Source: Glycomyces sp. NRRL B-16210
GTDB taxonomy: Bacteria > Actinomycetota > Actinomycetes > Mycobacteriales > Micromonosporaceae
Reading direction: 5' to 3'
NCBI RefSeq assembly: GCF_000719515.1
Contig: NZ_JOGR01000005.1
Span: 124,001 to 188,000, forward strand
Length of the DNA: 64,000 nucleotides
The notes under the pieces were generated by a model. It saw nothing but the letters and a program-made list of their open reading frames with translations. It made no database searches and was not told the origin of the DNA. Of this stretch, positions 57,989 to 64,000 are shown one piece after another. The translations under genes were made by a program, and so were the position numbers. Positions within the stretch are counted from its first letter, which is position 1; each line of letters begins with the position of its first letter.

Positions 57989-59643
57989 GCGTCCTCCTCA
58001 TGCGACGTCAGGGCCCGGTACGAGGGGTCCCGCGACAGTTCGGCGTGCGATCCGACCGCGTGCACCTTGCCTTCGACCATCCACACCACGAGGTCGGCCC
58101 GGGCCAGCCACAGCGGTGAGGCCGTGACGACCAGCGTCGAGGTGAGCGCCCTCGCCTCGGCGACGCGTTCGGCGATGATCGACTCGGTGTGCGAGTCCAC
58201 CGCCGAGGTCGGCTCGACCGCGAGCAGCGTCTCCGGTGCGGCCGCGAGCGCCCGGGCCAGGCGCAGTCGCTGGCGCTGCCCGCCCGAGAGGTTCCGCCCG
58301 CCCTCGGCGACCTGCGCCTCGAGCGTGCCGCCGAGTCCGGTGTGCACGTCCGCGGCGCAGGCGGTCGCGATCGCGTTCATCGCCGCTTCCGGTGGGACGC
58401 CGAGCGTCTCGCCGAGCGTGTCGGCGAAGAGGTAGTCCTCGTCGGTCAGCAGCATGATCCGCTCGCGCACCTCCTCGAGCGCGTACTCGTCCAGCGCCTT
58501 CGCGCCCCACATCGCCTCGGAGTCGCGGTAGCGGGCCAAGCGTTCGCACGCGGCCTGCGCCGGTCCGGTCTCGGCGGTGACCACGACGGTGAGCCCGCCG
58601 GCGGGCACGACGAGCCCCGAGTCGGGGTCGCGCAGTTCGCCGCCGGCGCCGCGCACCGTCCCGCGGTCCTCGACGTCGGTGCCCACGGCCAGGAACCGCG
58701 TGATGCGCCCGGCCGCGACCCAGGCGGTGACCAGGAAGTTCGCGAAGCCGATGAAGTTGCCGGAGACGGCGATGAACACCGTGGCGAAGCTGAACGCCGA
58801 GGCGAGGCCGCCGATGGTGATCGCGCCGGTGGCGGCGAGGACCGCGCCGGTCCAGGTGATCGCGGCGACGAACACGATCGGCATCGAGTGGCGCAGCGCG
58901 TGGATCCACGAACTCGAGTTCGCCACCCGGTATCCGGTGTCCCGCAGCGCGGCCGACTGCTCGCGGTACCGCTCGGCGAACAGGAGGTCGCCGCCGATGC
59001 CGCGCAGCACGCGCAGTCCGCCGACGATGTCGGCGGCGTGCGCGGTGAGGTCGCCGATCATCTCCCGGTAGTCGGACTGGCGGCGCTGGAAGCGCCCCAG
59101 CAGCGGCCCGGTGATGAGCGCGGTGACCGCGCTCCCGGCGAGGATCACGACGCCGAGCAGCGGGTGGATGTGCCACACCAGCGTGGTGCCGATGGTGAAC
59201 ATGGCGAAGTTGTTGCAGAAGAACCCGAGGTCGGAGACCGAGCGCGCGGCCCGGCGGGCGTCCTCGCTGGGCAGGTTCACCAGCTCGCCGCCCGAGACGC
59301 GCCCGCGCACGCCGGTCCCGGCCGCGTTGAGGTGGTCGGTGAGGCGCTGGACGATCGCGCGCTGGTTGGCGGCCTCGGCGCCGATGAAGCGGCGGAAGCC
59401 CATCGACCAGAAGAACGGCTGGGCGGTCACGGCCGCGAGCATGAGCGCGAGCCAGAACAGCAGGGCCGACGCGTCGCGGGCGATGAAGCCCTCGTCGACG
59501 ATCCGGCCGACCATCCACAGCTGCGTCATCGAGGTCGCGCCCGCCGCGAGGTAGAACAGCGCGCCGACGGCGAGGCGGCGCGCATGGGGCCGCGCGAGGT
59601 CGAGCAGCAGGCGCGACGCCGTCGGCGGGGGAGCGGGAGGCAT
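57985..59643 (-). CDS. ABC exporter half with degenerate ATP site, intact signature
   Basis: 552 residues from ATG 59643. Six-helix permease domain. In the ATPase domain Walker A is lost (TAETGPAQAACER, no GKS/T), Walker B reads LLAVEPTSAVD (Asp replaced by Val) and the switch His is missing (VVTASPLWLA), but the signature LSGGQRQRLRLARAL is perfect. It cannot hydrolyse ATP on its own and completes the partner's site. First gene of the pair. Confidence 0.9.
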   Translation of the reverse strand: MPPAPPPTASRLLLDLARPHARRLAVGALFYLAAGATSMTQLWMVGRIVDEGFIARDASALLFWLALMLAAVTAQPFFWSMGFRRFIGAEAANQRAIVQRLTDHLNAAGTGVRGRVSGGELVNLPSEDARRAARSVSDLGFFCNNFAMFTIGTTLVWHIHPLLGVVILAGSAVTALITGPLLGRFQRRQSDYREMIGDLTAHAADIVGGLRVLRGIGGDLLFAERYREQSAALRDTGYRVANSSSWIHALRHSMPIVFVAAITWTGAVLAATGAITIGGLASAFSFATVFIAVSGNFIGFANFLVTAWVAAGRITRFLAVGTDVEDRGTVRGAGGELRDPDSGLVVPAGGLTVVVTAETGPAQAACERLARYRDSEAMWGAKALDEYALEEVRERIMLLTDEDYLFADTLGETLGVPPEAAMNAIATACAADVHTGLGGTLEAQVAEGGRNLSGGQRQRLRLARALAAAPETLLAVEPTSAVDSHTESIIAERVAEARALTSTLVVTASPLWLARADLVVWMVEGKVHAVGSHAELSRDPSYRALTSHEEDA

Positions 59644-59802
59644 GGGACCGAAGCTTACCTGCCGACCGGTATCTGCGGCTCCTGCGAATCGGGCAGTGGG
59701 CCCGCTGCGCACCAATCCGCGCGAAACCCGTTTGGGCGGGCCCGGAACGGGCATCCACGATGTCCAACGTCGACAGAAACGATGTTGTGGAAGGAGCGGT
59801 CA

Positions 59803-60099
59803 ATGCCTTACGCCGGCACACGAAGCAATCCGGTGCTGCACATCATCGCGGCGGTGTTCGGGCTCATCGCCCTGATCATCCTGCTGCACCTCGCGTTCGT
59901 CCTACTGGAGGCCAACCCCGGCAATCCTCTGGTGAACTTCATCGGCGACCTCGCCAACTGGTTCTCCTGGTTGTTCCGCGACATGTTCACCGTCGAGGAC
60001 GACAAGGCCAGGGCCGTGGCCAACTACGGCCTCGCGGCCCTCGTCTACCTCGCCATCGGCGGGATCATCACGGGAGCGGGACGCCGTTTCCGCAGGTAA
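59803..60099 (+). CDS. Small two-helix membrane protein
   Basis: 98 residues from ATG 59803, with AAGGAG at ideal distance. Membrane helix 1 (NPVLHIIAAVFGLIALIILLH region, about 9-36) and helix 2 (about 73-92, ending GAGRRFRR). Between them is an amphipathic loop WFSWLFRDMF. This is a common uncharacterised actinobacterial type; function unknown. Followed by a strong bidirectional terminator. Confidence 0.85.
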   Translation: MPYAGTRSNPVLHIIAAVFGLIALIILLHLAFVLLEANPGNPLVNFIGDLANWFSWLFRDMFTVEDDKARAVANYGLAALVYLAIGGIITGAGRRFRR

Positions 60100-60111
60100 G
60101 ACCCGCTGCAA

Positions 60112-60156
60112 GCACGAGAGGGGCCCGGACGCTCGGCGTCCGGGCCCCTCTCGTGC
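60112..60156. terminator. Strong bidirectional terminator
   Basis: Perfect 21-bp stem (60112-60132 and 60136-60156) with a 3-base loop TCG, lying between the convergent small-membrane-protein gene and kce. It is the strongest hairpin in the window. Confidence 0.9.
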
Positions 60157-60159
60157 CGA

Positions 60160-60999
60160 TCAGTCGGCGTCGCGCATCCGCAGCAGCTTCCTCGCCTCCA
60201 CAGTGGATATGACCGGCCGCTCCGCCAGCGACGCCGCGTAGGCCGCCCGCGCCACGAGCTGGTCGTTCCCGGTGACCGGCTGCCGGCGCGCGAACGAGAC
60301 GGTGTCCTCCATGCCCACCCGCAGGTGCCCGCCGTGGGCGAGCGAGGCGAACATGACCGGCAGACTCGTCTTCCCGATCCCGGTGGCGGAGAACGTGGTC
60401 CCCTCCGGCAGGTACCGGCGCACGGCCTCGGCGAACGCGGTCACGGTTGACGCGTCCCCGGCCGCCCCGCCCGGCACCCCCAGCACGAAGTCCACGTGCA
60501 CGTGCTCGCCGAACGGCAGCCCGTGCCGTTCGAGCAGCCGCTCCAGGGCCGCCACGTGCCCGAGGTCGAACAGCTCGTATTCGGGCACCACCGCCCGCTC
60601 CAGCATCCGCTCGTGCAGCTCCACGATGAAGTCCCAGCGGTTCATGAACACGTCGCCGCCGAAGTTCACCGTGCCCATCGTGCACGAGGCCATGTCCGGT
60701 TCGGCGTCGAGCACGGCCAGGCGCGCCGCCTCCTCGTCGCGCACCGACCCGCCCGTCGACAACTGCACGATGAGGTCGGTCGTGTCGCGCAGGGCCGCGA
60801 CCGCGTCGCGCAGCCGCACCGGGTCCAGGGTCGGGCGCGCCGCGTCGTCGCGCAGGTGCACGTGGATGATCGACGCCCCGGCCCGCTCGCAGTGCACGGC
60901 CGTGTCGACCAGTTCGTCCAGCGTCACCGGCAGGGCCGGGACCTCGGCCTTGTCGACCTCGGCCCCCGTGGGGGCCACCGTGATCAGGGTTCCCGTCAT
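60160..60999 (-). CDS. kce: 3-keto-5-aminohexanoate cleavage enzyme (BKACE family)
   Basis: 279 residues. BKACE TIM barrel with metal ligands in IIHVHLRDD (near 46-54), STGG, the acidic EYELFDLGH motif, VDFVLGVPGG and HGGHLRVGMEDTV. It condenses 3-keto-5-aminohexanoate with acetyl-CoA to give 3-aminobutyryl-CoA and acetoacetate. ATG overlaps the kamA stop (ATGA). The family is broad, but the kamA/kdd/kamD neighbours fix this substrate. Confidence 0.92.
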   Translation of the reverse strand: MTGTLITVAPTGAEVDKAEVPALPVTLDELVDTAVHCERAGASIIHVHLRDDAARPTLDPVRLRDAVAALRDTTDLIVQLSTGGSVRDEEAARLAVLDAEPDMASCTMGTVNFGGDVFMNRWDFIVELHERMLERAVVPEYELFDLGHVAALERLLERHGLPFGEHVHVDFVLGVPGGAAGDASTVTAFAEAVRRYLPEGTTFSATGIGKTSLPVMFASLAHGGHLRVGMEDTVSFARRQPVTGNDQLVARAAYAASLAERPVISTVEARKLLRMRDAD

Positions 61000-62474
61000 A
61001 AGACCTCCGCAGCGTCGTGTTGGGCGGCGGCGGCCCGTCGCGAGACCGCCGCGGCCGCGTTCCCGGCCTCCCGGACGGGCCCGGGCGGGTGCATGTTCCC
61101 CCACCACTGCTGCCCCGCCTTGGAGAGCGTGTCGATCGGGTCGTAGAACGGGTACCGCCGCGTCAGCGCGTCGGCGTCGTCGGCCTCGATCGAGGTCCGG
61201 TAGTTCTTCGTCCAGTACGAGATGCCCAGCTCGCGGTCGTACTCCGACAGCTGGTGGACCCAGCGCTTGCCGACCATCGGCACGTCGCAGATGATCCGCG
61301 GCGTCGCGTACCCCGGCAGGTAGCCCATGATCGCCGTCTGGAGGTCCTGCGCCTGCGCCACCGAGGTCCGCCAGTGCTCGGCGTTGGGGATCATGTCGCA
61401 CATGTAGAAGTAGTACGGCAGGATGTTCGCCTCGCCCTGCATCGCGAAGCACAGGTCGAGCAGGTCGGCCTGGGTGTCGTTGATGCCGCGCATGAGCACG
61501 CCCTGGTTGCGCACGTCCCGCACGCCCGCGTCGAGCATCGCCGCCGCCGCCTTCGCCACGCCCGGCGTCACCGAGTTGACGTGGTTGATGTGCGTGTGGA
61601 TCGCCAGGTTCACGCCCCGGTCGGCCGCGGTCTTGGCGATGCGGCCCATGCCGTCGACGATCTCGGGCTGGAGCCAGTGCTGCGGCAGCCCCATGAGCGC
61701 CTTGGTCGCCAGGCGGATGTCGCGGATCGTCTCGACTTCGAGCAGCCGCTCCAGGAACCGCTCCAACTGGCGCCACGGCAGGTTCGCGACGTCGCCGCCG
61801 GAGACGACCACGTCCCGCACTCCCGGGTGCGCCTCCAGGTACTCCAGGATCGCCGTCTGGCGGTCCACCGGCTTGAGCGCGAGCCGCCGCTTGTCCACTG
61901 TGGGCGTCGAGTTGCCGACCAGGTCCATCCTCGTGCAGTGCCCGCAGTACTGCGGGCACGTGGACAGCAGCTCGGCGAGCACCTTCGTCGGATACCGGTG
62001 GGTCAGCCCCTCGGCGGCCCACATGTCGTGCTCGTGCAGCGAATCGCGGCCCGAGAACGGATGCGAGGGCCAGTCCGTGCGCCGGTCCGAGGCCACCGGG
62101 AGCATGTACCGGCGTATCGGATCGGCCAGGAACGCCTCGGTCCACGAACCCGCCCCGGTCGCCTCGATCCGAGGGACCATCGTGTTGAGCATCTGCGGCG
62201 GCAGCAGCATCGACATCGTCGCCGAATCCGCCATGTCCGCGGCCAGGTCCTCGAAGAACGCCTCGCCGAGCCGGTCGCCGACCACCTCCCGCAACTGCTT
62301 GACGTTCTTGACGCAGTGCGCCCGCTGCCACTGGGCCGAAACCCAGTCCTCGGCGGTCACGGCACCCCAGCCGGGGAACCGCGTCCAGTCCGGTTCGACG
62401 AGTTCGCGCCGCCGGTACTGGTAGGGCTGCTCGATCAGTCTGGGTTCATTCGCACCGAACGGTCGATCCGACAC
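60996..62474 (-). CDS. kamA: L-lysine 2,3-aminomutase
   Basis: 492 residues from GTG 62474 (GGAGG 8 bases upstream). Radical SAM cluster motif CPQYCGHCTR, VSGGDVANLPW, HINHVNSVTPGV and the PLP-binding region GYATPRIICDVPMVGKR, all characteristic of KamA. It converts L-lysine to L-beta-lysine with an iron-sulfur cluster, SAM and PLP. Longer than the clostridial enzyme (about 416), mainly through an N-terminal extension. Divergent from kdd. Confidence 0.95.
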   Translation of the reverse strand: MSDRPFGANEPRLIEQPYQYRRRELVEPDWTRFPGWGAVTAEDWVSAQWQRAHCVKNVKQLREVVGDRLGEAFFEDLAADMADSATMSMLLPPQMLNTMVPRIEATGAGSWTEAFLADPIRRYMLPVASDRRTDWPSHPFSGRDSLHEHDMWAAEGLTHRYPTKVLAELLSTCPQYCGHCTRMDLVGNSTPTVDKRRLALKPVDRQTAILEYLEAHPGVRDVVVSGGDVANLPWRQLERFLERLLEVETIRDIRLATKALMGLPQHWLQPEIVDGMGRIAKTAADRGVNLAIHTHINHVNSVTPGVAKAAAAMLDAGVRDVRNQGVLMRGINDTQADLLDLCFAMQGEANILPYYFYMCDMIPNAEHWRTSVAQAQDLQTAIMGYLPGYATPRIICDVPMVGKRWVHQLSEYDRELGISYWTKNYRTSIEADDADALTRRYPFYDPIDTLSKAGQQWWGNMHPPGPVREAGNAAAAVSRRAAAAQHDAAEVL

Positions 62475-62558
62475 CTTCGCACCTCCATGCCCGGGATGTT
62501 CGCCCGGAGAAACCTCGCAGACGGAGGATAGCCGCCTTGTGACGAGGATAACCTTCCG

Positions 62559-62587
62559 TTACTGTTGTGCGCTAGGTCCCGCATATT
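62559..62587 (+). promoter_or_regulatory. Candidate promoter of kdd-kamD
   Basis: TTACTG (62559-62564), 17-base spacer, CATATT (62582-62587) in the 153-base gap between divergent kamA and kdd. The predicted leader is about 35 bases and carries GGAAGGG before the kdd ATG. Confidence 0.5.
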
Positions 62588-62627
62588 GAGACTCCGTAAC
62601 ATCCCTTTAACTGGAAGGGCGGCAACG

Positions 62628-63668
62628 ATGTCGACAGCCTCACCGGTCGGTTCGCACCGAGTCGTCAGCCCCGCCGGAGCGCTGCCACAAGCGGCCGACC
62701 GGCTGGACCCGCACCCCGAGATCGCCGAGGACGAAGTCCGGATCGGCGTCGAGCGCCTCAACCTCGACGCCGCCTCCTTCCGGCAACTGCGCACCTCCCA
62801 CGGCGGCGACGGCGACGCCGTCCGCGCCGCGGTCCTCGACATCATCGAGCGGCGCGGCAAGATGCACAACCCCGTCACCGGCTCCGGCGGGATGCTCATC
62901 GGCACCGTCGAAGCCGTCGGCCCCCGCTCCCCGCTCGGCCTCAAAACCGGCCAGAAGGTCGCCACCCTCGTCTCGCTCACCCTCACCCCCTTGCGCATCA
63001 CCGACGGCCTCGCCCGCTGGGACGGCCGCACCGAACAGGTCCCCGCCGCCGGACACGCCATCCTCTTCGGACGGTCCATCGCCGCGGTCCTCCCTGAAGA
63101 CCTCCCCGAACACCTCGCGCTCGCCGTCCTCGACGTCTGCGGCGCGCCCGCCCTCGTCAGACGCGTCGTCGCCCGCCGCGCCCACGGCACGGTCGCCGTC
63201 CTCGGCGCCGCCGGCAAATCCGGCTCCCTCGCCCTCGCCGCCGCACGCGACGCCGGAGCCGCCACCGTCCTCGCCGTCGTCCGCGACCAGATCGAAGCCG
63301 CCCAACTGCGCGGCACCGGCCTCGCCGACCGCATCGCCGTCGCCGACGCCACCGACCCCCTCGGCCTCGCCCAGGCCGTCACCGCCGAACTCGGAGGCGG
63401 CGCCGACGTCACCGTCGTCTGCGTCGACGTCCCCGGCTGCGAACACGGCGCCGTCCTCGCCACTAACACCGGCGGCACCGTCGTCTTCTTCTCCATGGCA
63501 ACCTCCTTCCCCGCCGCCGCCCTCGGAGCCGAAGGCCTCGCCGCCGACGTCGAGATGCTCATCGGCAACGGCTACGTCCCCGGCCACGCCGACTACGCCC
63601 TCCACCTCGTGCGCGAGAACCCCCACCTCAAAGACCTCTTCACCGCCCGAGTCGGGGAGGCACGATGA
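62628..63668 (+). CDS. kdd: L-erythro-3,5-diaminohexanoate dehydrogenase
   Basis: 346 residues. Zinc-less MDR-like NAD enzyme: GERLNLD-type start, the KMHNPVTGSGGMLIGTV segment, the NAD loop LGAAGKSGSLALAAARDAGAATV and FFSMATSFPAAALGAEGLAADVEMLIGNGY, all hallmarks of KDD. It oxidatively deaminates 3,5-diaminohexanoate to the substrate of Kce. ATG 62628 follows GGAAGGG. Overlaps kamD as ATGA. Confidence 0.95.
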   Translation: MSTASPVGSHRVVSPAGALPQAADRLDPHPEIAEDEVRIGVERLNLDAASFRQLRTSHGGDGDAVRAAVLDIIERRGKMHNPVTGSGGMLIGTVEAVGPRSPLGLKTGQKVATLVSLTLTPLRITDGLARWDGRTEQVPAAGHAILFGRSIAAVLPEDLPEHLALAVLDVCGAPALVRRVVARRAHGTVAVLGAAGKSGSLALAAARDAGAATVLAVVRDQIEAAQLRGTGLADRIAVADATDPLGLAQAVTAELGGGADVTVVCVDVPGCEHGAVLATNTGGTVVFFSMATSFPAAALGAEGLAADVEMLIGNGYVPGHADYALHLVRENPHLKDLFTARVGEAR

Positions 63669-64000
63669 CCGCGAAGCCGCTCCTGCCGCTCGACCCCGCC
63701 CTCGTGAACGAGGCCCGCGCCCTCGCCGCCCGCGCGGCCCAACCCGTCGTGGACCTCGCCCGCACCCACACCACCGTCTCGGTCGAACGCGCCATGCTCC
63801 GCATCGCCGGACTCACCGGCGCCGACCCCGACGGCATCCCCTGGGTCAACCGCCTCGCCGACGCCGTCGCCGGCCAGGTCGGCATCGAACACGGCATCGC
63901 CCTCCCCGTCTTCCACGCCCTCAAGGACTTCCCCGACCTCACCCGCCTCGCCCACGCCGCCGCCGCAGGCGCCGCCCGCTTCACCCTCCCCACCGACAAC
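63665..64000 (+). CDS. kamD: Lysine 5,6-aminomutase alpha subunit (3' end outside window)
   Basis: First 112 residues only. LPLDPALVNEARALAARAA, then THTTVSVERAMLRIAGLTG match the KamD N-terminus (HTTVSVERT-CRLLG). With KamE and adenosylcobalamin plus PLP it moves the terminal amino group of beta-lysine to give 3,5-diaminohexanoate. kamE and the CoA-transferase/ammonia-lyase genes are expected just beyond the window. Confidence 0.92.
   Translation, partial: MTAKPLLPLDPALVNEARALAARAAQPVVDLARTHTTVSVERAMLRIAGLTGADPDGIPWVNRLADAVAGQVGIEHGIALPVFHALKDFPDLTRLAHAAAAGAARFTLPTDN

Noticed and set aside
58189..60099. 636-codon plus-strand frame ending with the small membrane protein
   Set aside because: Most of it is antisense to the ABC exporter genes with biased composition. 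Only the last 98 codons, with their own ribosome site at 59790, are a real gene.
1..64000. rRNA, tRNA, insertion sequence, prophage or replication origin
   Set aside because: No transposase, integrase, phage structural gene, tRNA-like cloverleaf or DnaA-box cluster was seen anywhere in the window.

Overview
The window is uniformly GC-rich DNA (codon third positions are almost all G or C) with tightly packed, frequently overlapping ATGA/GTGA start-stop junctions, Tat-type signal peptides, CBM2 domains, an AfsA-type hot-dog protein and a mycothiol-type DinB-fold protein. This points to a mycelial or saprophytic actinomycete. The gene set resembles what I would expect of Glycomycetaceae, but that family-level guess is inference. 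There are no rRNA or tRNA genes, no insertion sequence, no prophage and no CRISPR array.

Layout. 1-6.7 kb: 3' end of an ABC exporter, a Tat-exported peptidoglycan-binding protein, a TasA-like protein beside a SipW-type signal peptidase that carries its own CBM2-like tail, and a six-gene Asp23/AmaP envelope-stress operon. 6.8-9.8 kb: VOC protein, AraC regulator, a small unknown and an NAD-dependent reductase. 9.7-26.2 kb: a large peptidoglycan-salvage locus, made of a three-gene operon of exported muropeptide hydrolases (NagZ, NamZ and an AmiE-like serine hydrolase) and a nine-gene operon with a peptide importer (DppE-B-C-D-F), D-aminopeptidase DppA, M20 and S9 peptidases and an LD-carboxypeptidase. 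A divergent IclR regulator follows. Together they could cut wall fragments outside the cell, import the peptides and break them down inside.

27.5-35.5 kb: a compact biosynthetic operon with AfsA-type hot-dog protein, ketoreductase, ACP, ketosynthase, a repeat-bearing stretch or ORF, a Cys-less ketosynthase partner, a KAS III and an acyl-CoA-oxidase-like enzyme. It looks like a small reducing type II PKS/FAS system. 35.6-44.2 kb: secreted CBM2 metalloprotease, glpK-glpD, ArsR/MFS pair, TetR/DUF4267 pair, and a SigJ/ECF41-like sigma factor. 44.2-46.3 kb: a striking gene-free array of about 20 degenerate ~100-bp repeats with covarying hairpins.

46.3-55.5 kb: an HcnABC-type heterotrimeric amino-acid dehydrogenase, a GNAT pseudogene and an intact GNAT, a Tet(M)-type ribosomal protection protein with a probable translational attenuator, and two tandem serpins. 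55.5-60.1 kb: DinB-fold protein, an asymmetric heterodimeric ABC exporter and a small membrane protein. 60.1-64 kb: lysine catabolism through beta-lysine (kamA-kce, divergent kdd-kamD), with kamD running off the window end.
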